Shown: piece by piece, positions 31,729-41,484 of the stretch
Position numbering within the stretch: the first letter of the stretch is position 1
Layout of the letters: every line of letters starts with the position of its first letter
Source of the DNA: Lacrimispora amygdalina
Lineage (GTDB): Bacteria; Bacillota; Clostridia; Lachnospirales; Lachnospiraceae
DNA length: 64,000 nucleotides
Direction of reading: 5' to 3'
Assembly (NCBI RefSeq): GCF_900205965.1
Contig: NZ_OAOF01000001.1
Coordinates: 124,001-188,000, forward strand
Translations under genes and position numbers: made by a program
Notes under the pieces: model-generated
The model's input: only the letters and a program-made list of their open reading frames with translations
What the model was told of the DNA's origin: nothing
The model's database searches: none

Positions 31729-32033
31729 ATTTCTTCCTCCGCAGTGACACATGCGGCAGCAATCCCCTCTCCATAAATGGGATCATAGGACTCCTGCCCA
31801 TTATCCTGAATAAGCACTCTGCCGGAATCTTCATTTCGCAGAGCAATTACAGCACCTCTTATTAAAAATGCAGTTGGATCCCCAAGAGGACTTTTACCTA
31901 CACATTCCACTACAGTCCCCTCAATCAGTCCCATATCCTGTAATCTTCTTCTCATATCATCACAAGCGGTCAGACAGGAAATGACTCCCTTCTGACCTCT
32001 TTTTAAGTCCGTCAAGCATATATGTCCCAACAT
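31719..32033 (-). CDS. feoA: Ferrous-iron transport accessory protein FeoA
   Basis: 104 residues from ATG 32033, chosen because CCGGAGGT lies seven bases upstream; an earlier in-frame ATG would add 32 residues without an SD. The SH3-like FeoA domain covers about residues 3-75 ([34 protein letters not shown]). FeoA is a small cytosolic partner that supports FeoB-dependent Fe2+ uptake. Its stop overlaps the feoB start, so the operon was intact before the insertions. Confidence 0.92.
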   Translation of the reverse strand: MLGHICLTDLKRGQKGVISCLTACDDMRRRLQDMGLIEGTVVECVGKSPLGDPTAFLIRGAVIALRNEDSGRVLIQDNGQESYDPIYGEGIAAACVTAEEEIWD

Positions 32034-32188
32034 CTTTTTAACCTCCGGAAAGTTTCCATATCCTAACATATGCATAAAATAAAAATGAGGTTCCATTCTT
32101 ACGGTACCCTTTGCAGCCTGATGATTCATAGTTTCTTCCGAAAATGAATAGATATAAATAACCTTATGTAAGCCAGGAGGAGTTGTTT

Positions 32189-32608
32189 ATGCCTCAGTCA
32201 GATAATTTTTATACATTAAAAGGATATTCTCTTTTGGAACACAAAAAAATCACATCCTCAATGGAAGATTACCTGGAGATGATATACCGGTTATCTCAGG
32301 ACAACCAGCCGGTCCGAATAAAAGAACTGGCAGAGCGCCTTCATGTCAAGCCATCCTCTGCTTCTAAAATGACCGGTAATTTAAAGAAACAGGGACTGGT
32401 ACGCTTTGAAAAATATGGAACTGTTTATCTGACCAGTGACGGGAAGCATCTGGGAGAATACCTCCTTTTCAGGCATCAGGTACTCACCCGTTTTTTCAGT
32501 TACGTAAATCAGAAATCCAATAGTTTAGAGCAGGTTGAGAAGGTTGAACATTTTATGGATCCGGAAACAGTGTATAATATTCAAAAATGGTTGGATAAAT
32601 TTGCATAG
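32189..32608 (+). CDS. DtxR/MntR-family metal-dependent regulator
   Basis: 139 residues from ATG 32189 with SD AGGAGG eight bases upstream. The N-terminal winged helix (about 20-80, SSMEDYLEMIYRL and KPSSASKMTGNLKKQGLV) and a metal-binding/dimer domain (about 80-139, with YLLFRHQVLTRF) match DtxR-type repressors; there is no SH3 domain. It is divergent from feoA with about 155 bases between, so it probably controls iron uptake in response to Fe2+ (or Mn2+). Confidence 0.9.
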   Translation: MPQSDNFYTLKGYSLLEHKKITSSMEDYLEMIYRLSQDNQPVRIKELAERLHVKPSSASKMTGNLKKQGLVRFEKYGTVYLTSDGKHLGEYLLFRHQVLTRFFSYVNQKSNSLEQVEKVEHFMDPETVYNIQKWLDKFA

Positions 32609-32680
32609 TTATGCTTGTGTGATTTGACAATTCGTCGTATACTATAGCATAACACGAACATTTCTAAGGAGGAGAAACAC

Positions 32681-33877
32681 ATGGATAAGATTAAGATGAC
32701 AACCCCCATAGTCGAAATGGATGGCGACGAGATGACACGTATTCTCTGGCAGATGATTAAGGACAACCTTCTGCTGCCCTATATTGACTTAAAGACAGAA
32801 TATTATGACCTGGGACTGGAATACCGGGATCAGACAGATGATAAAGTAACCACTGATTCTGCTTTTGCCACAAAAAAATATAAAGTAGCAGTTAAATGCG
32901 CGACCATTACTCCCAATGCTGCCCGTGTAAAGGAATATAACTTAAAAGAGATGTGGAAGAGTCCTAACGGTACCATCCGCGCCATCCTCGACGGAACTGT
33001 CTTTCGGGCACCTATTGTTGTTAAAGGAATCGATCCATGTGTTGTTAACTGGAAAAAACCAATCACCATTGCCAGACATGCTTACGGAGATGTCTACAAA
33101 GGCTCCGAAATGAAGATTCCGGGTGCAGGCAAAGTAGAACTGGTCTATACCTCCGCTGACGGAACAGAATCCCGGGAACTGGTTCATAATTTTGACAGTC
33201 CTGGAATCGTTCAGGGTATGCATAATATTAACGGCTCCATAGATAGCTTTGCAAGAAGCTGTTTTAATTATGCACTGGATACAAAACAGGATTTATGGTT
33301 TGCAACCAAGGATACCATTTCTAAAAAGTACGATCATACCTTTAAGGATATCTTCCAGGATATTTTTGATGCCGAGTATGAGAACCTCTTTAAGGAAGCC
33401 GGTATCGAATATTTCTACACATTAATCGATGATGCGGTGGCCAGAGTTATGAAGTCAGAAGGCGGTTATATCTGGGCATGCAAGAATTACGACGGAGATG
33501 TGATGAGTGATATGATTTCCTCCGCATTCGGATCTCTTGCCATGATGACTTCGGTTCTTGTATCTCCTGATGGCGACTTTGAATATGAAGCGGCCCACGG
33601 AACGGTTCAGAGACATTATTATAAACACTTAAAAGGGGAGGAAACTTCTACTAACTCTGTTGCTACTATTTTTGCATGGACCGGAGCTTTGAGGAAGCGT
33701 GGAGAACTTGATGATAATCAGGAACTGGCTGCATTTGCTGATAAGCTGGAGAAAGCTACCATTGATACCATTGAAGCCGGAGAGATGACAAAAGACCTTG
33801 CACTTATTACTACAATTAAAAAACCCACTGTTTTAAACAGTGAGGAGTTTATTAAGGCGATTGCAACACGGCTTTAA
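32681..33877 (+). CDS. icd: NADP-dependent isocitrate dehydrogenase
   Basis: 398 residues with SD AAGGAGGAG. Oxidatively decarboxylates isocitrate to 2-oxoglutarate with NADP+. Substrate-site motif [20 protein letters not shown] near 92-111 and the C-terminal nucleotide region [12 protein letters not shown] near 305 place it in the eukaryotic-like homodimeric IDH class. In clostridia it supplies 2-oxoglutarate for glutamate. A consensus-like promoter lies just upstream, and a stable hairpin follows at 33886. Confidence 0.93.
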   Translation: MDKIKMTTPIVEMDGDEMTRILWQMIKDNLLLPYIDLKTEYYDLGLEYRDQTDDKVTTDSAFATKKYKVAVKCATITPNAARVKEYNLKEMWKSPNGTIRAILDGTVFRAPIVVKGIDPCVVNWKKPITIARHAYGDVYKGSEMKIPGAGKVELVYTSADGTESRELVHNFDSPGIVQGMHNINGSIDSFARSCFNYALDTKQDLWFATKDTISKKYDHTFKDIFQDIFDAEYENLFKEAGIEYFYTLIDDAVARVMKSEGGYIWACKNYDGDVMSDMISSAFGSLAMMTSVLVSPDGDFEYEAAHGTVQRHYYKHLKGEETSTNSVATIFAWTGALRKRGELDDNQELAAFADKLEKATIDTIEAGEMTKDLALITTIKKPTVLNSEEFIKAIATRL

Positions 33878-33885
33878 TATTTTGA

Positions 33886-33938
33886 AAGGAGGGTATCGCA
33901 AAATCACTAAAATAAAGTGATGGTGTGACACCCTCCTT
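33886..33938 (+). terminator. Terminator-like branched hairpin after icd
   Basis: AAGGAGGGT (33886-33894) pairs with ACCCTCCTT (33930-33938), enclosing an ATCACT/AGTGAT stem. It lacks a strong U-tract. The 210 bases from here to the LysR gene hold nothing else identifiable. Confidence 0.6.
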
Positions 33939-34148
33939 CCATGTAAGTAAAATATCAGAATGTAGAATTTAGTGCAACACTAAAATTTACTTTTCAAGTC
34001 AGCAGCAATATTTTTATATTGTATATGCAGTAACAAAATACGTTTCATGAAGTTCGACATTTTTTTCAAAATCTCTGTTCAACCCATTATCAAAATGATA
34101 TAATGAAAGATATCATATGAATCACTGGTAATGGAAGGACCTATAAAC

Positions 34149-35027
34149 ATGAATCTACGACATCTAACAATCTTTAGAACAGTATGTGAGGAAGGAAGCA
34201 TCACCGGAGCGGCAAAAGCATTGTCCATGACTCAGCCCGCAATCTCTCATGCCATCAATGAGCTGGAAGAATCCGTTGGATCACCCCTGTTTGACCGTGT
34301 ATCCCGCAGGGTAATGATCAATGAAAACGGAAAATTTTATCTATCGAAAGTGATTCCTCTTCTGGAGTTATATCAGGATCTGGAGAACTACTCCGGTTCC
34401 CTGCACTTACAGGCACCTTTGCGGGTAGGATCCAGCGTAACTTTAGCCAGCTACTTACTTCCAAATGCTGTTTCCCGTTTCGCTCTGTCAAATCCTGACA
34501 TACAGCTGAAGGTTACGGTGGACAACTCCGGTGAAATCATCAGCAGGCTGTTAAAGAATGAACTGGATCTGGCTTTGGTAGAGGGTGTCGTATCCGATGA
34601 GCAGCTGGAGAAAATCCCTTTCTCCTCCTATCCCATGGCAGTAATCTGTTCTCCAAACCACCCCTTTGCCAGCCGGACCGCACAGCCTGTGCCACTGGAT
34701 AAGCTGATCAGGGAGCCATTGCTTTTAAGAGAGACCGGATGCACGATCAGGGATTCTTTCGACTGCGCACTGGAACTTAACAACTTATCCGCTGAGCCCT
34801 TGTGGACCAGTACCAATTCCGACGTAATCCTGCAGGCAGTTAAAGAAAATATCGGTATTGGCGTTGTTCCAAGAATCTTTGCTGATGAATCCATACATAA
34901 AGGGGAGGTTTTTGAAATAGAAGTAAAAGACATGGAGATCAGCTGCATGAACCATGTTGTATTCCATAAAGATAAATTTCAGACCGAAACCTTTCAGGCA
35001 TTTATCAATCAGATTTTATTTGACTGA
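34149..35027 (+). CDS. LysR-family transcriptional regulator
   Basis: 292 residues from ATG 34149 with SD GGAAGGA; an in-frame ATG at 34131 lies upstream of that site. The N-terminal winged helix (about 1-60, TGAAKALSMTQPAISHAINELE) precedes a periplasmic-binding-like co-inducer domain (about 88-290). The target is unknown. It is convergent with the aminotransferase gene and shares a bidirectional terminator, so it may act elsewhere or on its own promoter. Confidence 0.92.
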   Translation: MNLRHLTIFRTVCEEGSITGAAKALSMTQPAISHAINELEESVGSPLFDRVSRRVMINENGKFYLSKVIPLLELYQDLENYSGSLHLQAPLRVGSSVTLASYLLPNAVSRFALSNPDIQLKVTVDNSGEIISRLLKNELDLALVEGVVSDEQLEKIPFSSYPMAVICSPNHPFASRTAQPVPLDKLIREPLLLRETGCTIRDSFDCALELNNLSAEPLWTSTNSDVILQAVKENIGIGVVPRIFADESIHKGEVFEIEVKDMEISCMNHVVFHKDKFQTETFQAFINQILFD

Positions 35028-35040
35028 TTCTCATATAAAC

Positions 35041-35086
35041 AAACGCCGCACAGTACTCCTTAACAGGCAGCCTGTGCGGCGTTTTT
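35041..35086. terminator. Bidirectional terminator between lysR-type and aminotransferase genes
   Basis: AAACGCCGCACAG/CTGTGCGGCGTTT 13-bp stem with T-runs on the plus side and A-runs for the minus side. Confidence 0.9.
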
Positions 35087-35090
35087 ATAT

Positions 35091-36380
35091 TTATTGTTTT
35101 TCAGCCAGAATGTGGTCAATGCTAACAAGCTTCACACAGAGCGCAAATAACTCCATGGCCTGGTTTAAATCCGGCAAAGTCGGATATGACGGTGCGATTC
35201 TGATATTGCTGTCATGAGGATCCTTACCGTATGGATAAGTCGCTCCGGCACCTGTCATGACAAGCCCGGCTTTTTTACATTTTGCCACAATGGTTTTGGC
35301 ACAGCCGTCCAGGCAGTCAAAGGAAATAAAATATCCTCCCTTTGGACTGGTCCATTCTCCGATCTGAAGACCGCCCAGCTCCTTTTCCAGAGTTTCAATC
35401 ACCGCTTCAAATTTGGGTCTCATGATATCTGCATGCTTTCTCATATGCTCCACCATACCATGAATGTCCTTGAAGAAACGTACATGACGAAGCTGGTTTA
35501 CCTTATCATGACCGATGGTCTGAATCTTTAACTGCTTCATGATATCCGTTAAGTTGTTCTCGCTGGCTGCTATGGCTGCGATACCGGAGCCAGGGAAGCT
35601 TACCTTTGAGGTGGAAGCGAATTTATAAACCATATCCGGGTTACCGGCTCTCTTGCATTCTGCCAGAATTTCAATTAGATGATCCTGATCGTTATCATAT
35701 AAATGATGAATGGTATAAGCATTATCCCAGTAGATACGGAAATCGCTTGCAGCCGGTTTTAAGCGGGCAAAACGGCGCACTGTTTCATCGGAATAGGAAA
35801 TACCCTGAGGATTGGAATACTTAGGTACACACCAGATACCCTTAATGGAGTCGTCAGATGCCACCAGCTGCTCTACCAGATCCATATCCGGGCCGGTTGG
35901 AGTCATGGGAACGTTAACCATCTCAATGCCAAAGTATTCCGTTATGGAAAAGTGTCTGTCATATCCAGGTACCGGACAGAGAAATTTTACTTTATCCAGC
36001 TTACACCAGGGTGTGCTTCCCATCACACCCTGAGTCATGGACCGGGAAACAGTATCATACATTACATTTAAACTGGAGTTACCGTAAATAATAATGTGAT
36101 CCGGTGCAACTTCCATCATATCTGCAAGAAGTTCCTTTGCTTCCTTGATTCCGGCAAGAACGCCATAATTGCGGCAGTCCGTTCCGTCCTCACAGGTTAA
36201 ATCATCGTTGCTGCTTAATACGTCCATCATTCCCATGGAGATATCCAGCTGCTCGGCACTTGGCTTTCCTCTTGACATATCCAGCTTTAAGTCTCTGCCC
36301 TGAAACTCCTTATACTGTGCAGAAAGTTCCTTTCTAAGCTCCTGTAACTCTTCCTTTGTCATCTCAACATATGGCTTCAT
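35091..36380 (-). CDS. PLP-dependent aminotransferase, class I gamma (PF12897-like)
   Basis: 429 residues, SD GAGGAAGAAATC. Features include KLDMSRGKPSAEQL near residue 31, the substrate/PLP residues in WDNAYTIHHL, and the PLP lysine in FASTSKVSFPGSG near residue 255. The family is the Corynebacterium-type aspartate aminotransferase branch; members exchange the amino group of aspartate (or a related amino acid) with 2-oxoglutarate. It may work with the neighbouring isocitrate dehydrogenase, which makes 2-oxoglutarate. Substrate specificity is not decided by the sequence. Confidence 0.88.
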   Translation of the reverse strand: MKPYVEMTKEELQELRKELSAQYKEFQGRDLKLDMSRGKPSAEQLDISMGMMDVLSSNDDLTCEDGTDCRNYGVLAGIKEAKELLADMMEVAPDHIIIYGNSSLNVMYDTVSRSMTQGVMGSTPWCKLDKVKFLCPVPGYDRHFSITEYFGIEMVNVPMTPTGPDMDLVEQLVASDDSIKGIWCVPKYSNPQGISYSDETVRRFARLKPAASDFRIYWDNAYTIHHLYDNDQDHLIEILAECKRAGNPDMVYKFASTSKVSFPGSGIAAIAASENNLTDIMKQLKIQTIGHDKVNQLRHVRFFKDIHGMVEHMRKHADIMRPKFEAVIETLEKELGGLQIGEWTSPKGGYFISFDCLDGCAKTIVAKCKKAGLVMTGAGATYPYGKDPHDSNIRIAPSYPTLPDLNQAMELFALCVKLVSIDHILAEKQ

Positions 36381-36408
36381 AGATTTCTTCCTCCTCTTAA
36401 AGATTCCT

Positions 36409-37842
36409 TTAACCTAACAGTTCCTTCAGAATTCGGTTGACCGCTCCCGGATCAGCCTTTCCTTTCATAGAACGCATGGTCTGACCAACTAAAAAGCCCA
36501 TGGCTTTCTCTTTTCCGTTCCGGTAATCCTCCACAGACTGGGGATTTGCAGCAAGAATTGCCTCAATGGCGGACTTAAGAGCACCTTCATCGCTCACTAC
36601 TTTCAGTCCCTTTTCTTCCACATAACGCTCCGGGTCTATATCATTTAAGAAAATCTGCTCAAACACTTCTTTGGCAACCGTGCGGTTAATGGTTCCATTA
36701 TCCACCAAAATAATCAGTTTTGCAAGATTTTCCGCAGAAATTGTCATATTTTCCAGTTCCATCTCATGCTCTTTTAACAGTCTCATTCCCTCAACCATAA
36801 GCCAGTTTGCGGCTTCTTTTGGCTTCTGGCAGATAGATGTAACCGCTTCAAATATATCCGCCATATGCTTGGAGCCGGTAATAATATCTGCATCGTATTC
36901 AGAAAGATTATATTCCTCCTGATACCTTGCCATTTTTTCCGTCCGCAGCTCCGGCTGTTTCTCCCTGATACTCTGTATCCATTCATCGCTTATGAAGATC
37001 GGAGGAAGATCGGGATCCGGAAAATAACGGTAATCCTTGGCATCCTCTTTGGAACGCATGGCATGGGAGGACTCCTTGTTGTCATCCCATCGTCTTGTTT
37101 CCTGAACAACTGTCTTCCCTTCCTCAATCAACTCGATCTGACGCTTTCTCTCCCCTTCAATGGCACGGGCAATTGCTTTAAAAGAATTTAAGTTCTTCAT
37201 CTCAGTTCTGGTTCCGAACTGGGAAGCACCTGCTTCTCTTACCGATAAGTTTACATCGGCTCTCATGGAACCTTCCTGCAGCTTGCAGTCAGAAGCTCCC
37301 AAATACTGAATGATTAACCGCAGCTTCTCTAAATAAGCAATTACCTCATCCGCACTTCTCATATCCGGTTCTGAAACGATCTCAATCAGGGGAACTCCGC
37401 TTCGGTTAAAATCAACTAAGGAACAGTCCTCCCATTCATCGTGAATCAGCTTGCCTGCATCTTCTTCCATATGAATCTCGTGAATTCCCACCTTCTTCTT
37501 TCCTGCGGCTGTATCAATTTCCACATATCCGTCGTGGCAGATTGGAAGATAGAGCTGAGAGATCTGATAGTTCTGGGGATTGTCAGGATAAAAATAATTT
37601 TTACGGTCAAATTTACAATTCTGGTTAATCTGGCAGTTTGCAGCAAGACCAACTGCAAGGGCGTATTCCACCACCTGTTTGTTAAGGACCGGAAGGGATC
37701 CCGGCATACCGGTACAGACCGGACAGGTATGGGTATTGGGCGCTCCGCCGAATTCCGTGGAACAGGAGCAGAAGATTTTTGTTTTTGTAGCAAGCTCAAC
37801 ATGAACTTCCAGACCAATCACTGTCTCATACTGTTTGCTCAT
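36409..37842 (-). CDS. gatB: Asp/Glu-tRNA amidotransferase subunit B
   Basis: 477 residues. N-terminal GLEVHVEL and PNTHTCPVCTGMPGSLPVLN are GatB signatures, and the C-terminal YqeY-like tail ends in GAVNRILKE. GatB binds the misacylated tRNA and phosphorylates the carboxylate with ATP. It starts immediately after the gatA stop with no gap, within the aspS-gatC-gatA-gatB operon. With the non-discriminating AspRS upstream the operon makes Asn-tRNA(Asn). Confidence 0.95.
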   Translation of the reverse strand: MSKQYETVIGLEVHVELATKTKIFCSCSTEFGGAPNTHTCPVCTGMPGSLPVLNKQVVEYALAVGLAANCQINQNCKFDRKNYFYPDNPQNYQISQLYLPICHDGYVEIDTAAGKKKVGIHEIHMEEDAGKLIHDEWEDCSLVDFNRSGVPLIEIVSEPDMRSADEVIAYLEKLRLIIQYLGASDCKLQEGSMRADVNLSVREAGASQFGTRTEMKNLNSFKAIARAIEGERKRQIELIEEGKTVVQETRRWDDNKESSHAMRSKEDAKDYRYFPDPDLPPIFISDEWIQSIREKQPELRTEKMARYQEEYNLSEYDADIITGSKHMADIFEAVTSICQKPKEAANWLMVEGMRLLKEHEMELENMTISAENLAKLIILVDNGTINRTVAKEVFEQIFLNDIDPERYVEEKGLKVVSDEGALKSAIEAILAANPQSVEDYRNGKEKAMGFLVGQTMRSMKGKADPGAVNRILKELLG

Positions 37843-39339
37843 TTACTTCTCCTCCTTTTCTTTCATTGCCTTTACTGCCAGAGAAGGCATCTTAAAGGCT
37901 CTGCTTTGCTCCACTGCAAAACCGGCCCTTAAAATATTCTTCTCCTGGAAGCAGTCTGCAATCAGCTGAACGCCGATGGGAAGCCCTTTCTGATCCGTTC
38001 CAAACGGTATGGAAAGACCGGGGAGTCCGGCTAAGTTCACAGAGATTGTGTAGATATCTCCCAGATACATCTTTAATGGATCGCTTAAGCTCTCGCCCAG
38101 TTTTGGAGCTGTGGTCGGTGCAGCAGGCCCTAATATTACATCATATTTGGAAAATGCTTCATCAAAGGCTTTCTTAATCAGCGCTTTTGTCTTTAAAGCC
38201 TTCAGATAATATGCATCATAATAACCGGAACTGAGTACAAAAGACCCTAACATAATCCGCCGTTTCACTTCCGGACCGAAGCCCTCAGAACGGCTCTTTT
38301 TATACATGCCGTGAAGTCCATGATAATCCTTCGCCCGATATCCGTATTTTACACCGTCAAAACGAGAGAGATTGGAACTGGCTTCTGCAGAAGCTATGAC
38401 ATAGTATGCAGGAATGGCGTATTCCACCATGCCAAGATCAAAGGTTTCCACGATGGCACCCTTTTCTTCCAGCACTTTTGCAGCTTTTTGTACTGCCTCT
38501 TTTACTTCAGGTTCCAGACCTTCTCCCATGTAATCTGCAGGGATTCCCACCTTTAAACCAGTAACGTCACCGGTTAAATACCTGGTAAAATCATAATCCT
38601 TCCGCTGTACGGAAGTGCTGTCCATCTCATCATGGGATGCAAGAACTTCAAGAATCGCCGCGCAGTCGGTCACATCTTTTGCTACCGGTCCGATCTGATC
38701 CAGAGAGGAACCGTAGGCAATCAGACCATAGCGGGAAATCGTGCCATAAGTTGGCTTTAATCCCGTAACTCCGCAAAAAGAAGCTGGCTGTCTGATGGAA
38801 CCGCCTGTATCAGATCCAAGAGCAAAAAAGCACTCTGCTGCTGCAACTGCCGCGCAGGAACCTCCGGAAGAACCGCCGGGAACATGTTCCGGATTCCAGG
38901 GATTTCTGGTAACGCCAAATGCGGAAGTTTCCGTCGTACTGCCCATCGCAAACTCATCCATGTTGGTCTTCCCGATGATTACAGCTCCAGCCTGTTTTAA
39001 ATTCTCCACAGCCTTAGCATGATAGGCAGGTATAAAATCAGAAAGGATCTTAGAACTGCAGGTAGTTTTAAGGCCTTCGACGCAGATATTATCCTTCACT
39101 GCTGCCGGAACACCTGCCAGAGGACCCGTAAGCTCTCCGGACTCAATGCGCTTCTGGATCTCCTCTGCCTGTTTTAACGCCCCTTCTTCATCAATGGTTA
39201 CATAACTGTTAAGCTCCGGTTCCATAGCCTTAATCTGGTCTAAAACCGCTTTTACAGCCTCCATGGAGGTAACCTCTCCGTCTTTTATTTTTTTCCCCAG
39301 CTGTACCGCTGTGAGGGACAATATTTCACTTGCTGTCAT
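37843..39339 (-). CDS. gatA: Asp/Glu-tRNA amidotransferase subunit A
   Basis: 498 residues of the amidase-signature family. Catalytic Lys is in AAVKDNICVEG near residue 80, the Ser-cis-Ser-Lys partner serines in GGSSGGSCAAVAA near 155 and GSDTGGSIRQPA near 175. GatA hydrolyses glutamine and passes ammonia through a channel to GatB. It is 11 bases after gatC and adjoins gatB. Confidence 0.95.
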   Translation of the reverse strand: MTASEILSLTAVQLGKKIKDGEVTSMEAVKAVLDQIKAMEPELNSYVTIDEEGALKQAEEIQKRIESGELTGPLAGVPAAVKDNICVEGLKTTCSSKILSDFIPAYHAKAVENLKQAGAVIIGKTNMDEFAMGSTTETSAFGVTRNPWNPEHVPGGSSGGSCAAVAAAECFFALGSDTGGSIRQPASFCGVTGLKPTYGTISRYGLIAYGSSLDQIGPVAKDVTDCAAILEVLASHDEMDSTSVQRKDYDFTRYLTGDVTGLKVGIPADYMGEGLEPEVKEAVQKAAKVLEEKGAIVETFDLGMVEYAIPAYYVIASAEASSNLSRFDGVKYGYRAKDYHGLHGMYKKSRSEGFGPEVKRRIMLGSFVLSSGYYDAYYLKALKTKALIKKAFDEAFSKYDVILGPAAPTTAPKLGESLSDPLKMYLGDIYTISVNLAGLPGLSIPFGTDQKGLPIGVQLIADCFQEKNILRAGFAVEQSRAFKMPSLAVKAMKEKEEK

Positions 39340-39350
39340 TTCAATTCCCC

Positions 39351-39644
39351 CTATTCCACTGTCTTCGGCACTTTGAAGGCACCATCTTTGCTTTCCGGTG
39401 CATTTCTTAAGATCTGGTCTCTGTCATCTCCGTTTTTCACTACGTCTTCCCGGAATACATTGTATACCGGAAATACATGTGACATGGGTTCCACCCCATC
39501 TGTGTCAAGTTCGTTTAATTTATCAATATAATCAAGCATACGGCCCATATCCTTTTTTGCCGCTTCCTTTTCTGCATCATCAAGTTCCAGCTTCGCAAGA
39601 ATGCCTACATACTCAATTGTTTCATCATCAATGATGTGTGCCAT
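39351..39644 (-). CDS. gatC: Asp/Glu-tRNA amidotransferase subunit C
   Basis: 97 residues of typical GatC length, with [20 protein letters not shown] at the start and [22 protein letters not shown] in the middle. GatC wraps around GatA and GatB and stabilises the complex. It lies 26 bases after aspS and 11 before gatA. Confidence 0.95.
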   Translation of the reverse strand: MAHIIDDETIEYVGILAKLELDDAEKEAAKKDMGRMLDYIDKLNELDTDGVEPMSHVFPVYNVFREDVVKNGDDRDQILRNAPESKDGAFKVPKTVE

Positions 39645-39670
39645 TTTTTTAGTCTCCTTTCTGCTTTCTG

Positions 39671-41002
39671 TTACGGTTCCAGCCTTGTAACATCTCTTGG
39701 GAACAATGTGGTCTCTCTGACGTTTGACTCGTCAAGAAGTCGCATGGTTAAACGTTCCAGACCGATTCCCAGACCGCCGTGAGGAGGCATTCCATACTTA
39801 AATATCATTAAATAGGAAGAAATGTCTTCCGGATTCATTCCCCTGTCCTCCATCTTTTTTATGATGGTGTCATAATCGTGGATTCTCTGTCCTCCGGTTG
39901 TGATCTCAAGTCCCTTAAAGAGTAAGTCAAAGCTTAAGGTGAATTTGGAATCTGCCGGATCATCCATGGCATAGAACGGGCGCTTTTTGGAAGGATAATG
40001 AGTGACAAATACGAAATCACTGCCATACTCTTCCTTAAAGTAACGGCCGATTAAAACTTCCTCTTCCGGTTCCAGATCATAAGGGTTTTTAATCTTTCTG
40101 TTATATTTTTCAGATACCAGCTCTTTGGCCTTGTCGAAACGGACCTGCGGAATGTTTGTTACATCAGGAAGGCTGATCTTTAACATGGCTAGTTCCTGTG
40201 CATACTCCTCACAAAGCAGCTCAAAGACATATTGGAGCATGGCTGTTTCCATTTCCATGATTTCCTCAAAGCTGTCGATGTATCCCATTTCAAAATCCAT
40301 GCTGGTATATTCATTCAAATGTCTGGTTGTATTGTGTTTCTCAGCGCGGAAAACGGGAGCTACCTCAAAAACCCGGTCATATACGCCAACCATGGTCTGC
40401 TTATAGAACTGGGGGCTCTGACCCAGCTCTGCTTTTTTATTAAAATAATCCAGTTTAAATACGTTGGATCCGCCTTCTGCGCCCCGGGCTACAATCTTTG
40501 GTGTACGGATTTCTGTAAAATTCTGGGAATGAAGAAAATCCCGGAAGCCTCTTACAATTCCTTCCTGTATACGGAACTTTGCCCGCTCCATGGGATTGCG
40601 TAAGGTGATTGGGCGCAGACCCAGCTTCGTCTCCAGGGAGGTATTTAACTTCCATTTGCTGATGGCGATGGGCAGTACCTCTGCCGGCTGTGACAGTACG
40701 GTTATTTCCTGAAGCCTGATTTCAAATCCATGAGGAGCGCGCTCCTCACCGCTTACCACACCGGTAACCCGGATTGCAGACTCTTCCTTTAACTGGCTTA
40801 AATCGAAAGCTGTCTTTCCTTCTTCGAATACGCACTGCACCAGTCCTTCGGCTTTCCGCAAAATGATAAAAGCCACTTCACCCATGTCACGAATGGTATG
40901 AACACTTCCTTCCATCCTGACAGTTTTTCCTGCATAATCACCAGATATAACTTCCTGGATTCCCATTGTTTCTTTCTGTTTTACACCACTGATAAATTCC
41001 AT
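39671..41002 (-). CDS. aspS: Aspartyl-tRNA synthetase, archaeal-like non-discriminating type
   Basis: 443 residues, short compared with the roughly 590 of the bacterial-type AspRS, and without its GAD insertion. An OB-fold anticodon domain (about 20-115) precedes a class II catalytic core with motif 2 [12 protein letters not shown] near 220 and motif 3 [12 protein letters not shown] near 420. This archaeal/eukaryotic-type enzyme can charge both tRNA(Asp) and tRNA(Asn) with Asp. Joining gatCAB in one operon supports the non-discriminating role, and a T-box leader precedes it. Confidence 0.93.
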   Translation of the reverse strand: MEFISGVKQKETMGIQEVISGDYAGKTVRMEGSVHTIRDMGEVAFIILRKAEGLVQCVFEEGKTAFDLSQLKEESAIRVTGVVSGEERAPHGFEIRLQEITVLSQPAEVLPIAISKWKLNTSLETKLGLRPITLRNPMERAKFRIQEGIVRGFRDFLHSQNFTEIRTPKIVARGAEGGSNVFKLDYFNKKAELGQSPQFYKQTMVGVYDRVFEVAPVFRAEKHNTTRHLNEYTSMDFEMGYIDSFEEIMEMETAMLQYVFELLCEEYAQELAMLKISLPDVTNIPQVRFDKAKELVSEKYNRKIKNPYDLEPEEEVLIGRYFKEEYGSDFVFVTHYPSKKRPFYAMDDPADSKFTLSFDLLFKGLEITTGGQRIHDYDTIIKKMEDRGMNPEDISSYLMIFKYGMPPHGGLGIGLERLTMRLLDESNVRETTLFPRDVTRLEP

Positions 41003-41064
41003 GACTGTTTTCTCCTTACCTGAATGTAATTGCTTTGATTCCGGAGAAATATTTTATGACAATA

Positions 41065-41400
41065 AAATATCCCGTCCCGGAATACAGTTACATATTCCGG
41101 GACGGGATTACTATGGCAATAGACTCCCGCGGTACCACCCGCATTGAGATAAAGATATCTCCACTCAAACATTTAACGCATGTATACGGATAAACCTACT
41201 CATGTCACCGGTACAAAACCCAGTTAGTACCAGCCGCTTCGATCTATCGGCTCCGGAGTGTTCCCATAGCCAAGTCTCTCGTGAAAGCGCTCTCAGTCGG
41301 TGACGCAATCTTCCTGTCCGGATCCATAGGCCAGAGTCTCCTTCTCTGCCTTTTTAAGTATTGATTTCATTCTGTAGCTTCATCCTGCCCTGTTTTTAAC
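41065..41400 (-). ncRNA. T-box leader of aspS-gatCAB, probable Asn specifier
   Basis: On the minus strand the T-box sequence GGGTGGTACCGCG is at 41140-41128, followed by a terminator stem CCCGTCCCGGAAT/ATTCCGGGACGGG (41071-41106) and a T-rich tract. Stem I begins near 41345 with GACTCTGG pairing with CCGGAGCC around 41257-41250. The proposed specifier is AAC (41262-41260), followed by A, in the usual 3' position of the specifier loop. AAC is an Asn codon, fitting an operon that makes Asn-tRNA. Uncharged tRNA(Asn) would favour read-through. GAC (Asp) was not seen in the equivalent place. Confidence 0.85.
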
Positions 41401-41442
41401 TTTTTTAAACAATTCAACACTTCACTACAATGAATTTCACTT

Positions 41443-41471
41443 ATAATATCACAATATTTTTCGTGTTGCAA
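41443..41471 (-). promoter_or_regulatory. Promoter of the T-box leader
   Basis: Minus strand: TTGCAA (41471-41466), 17-base spacer, TATTAT (41448-41443). It implies a leader of about 430 nt before aspS. Confidence 0.65.
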
Positions 41472-41484
41472 TATTTTTTTTAAT

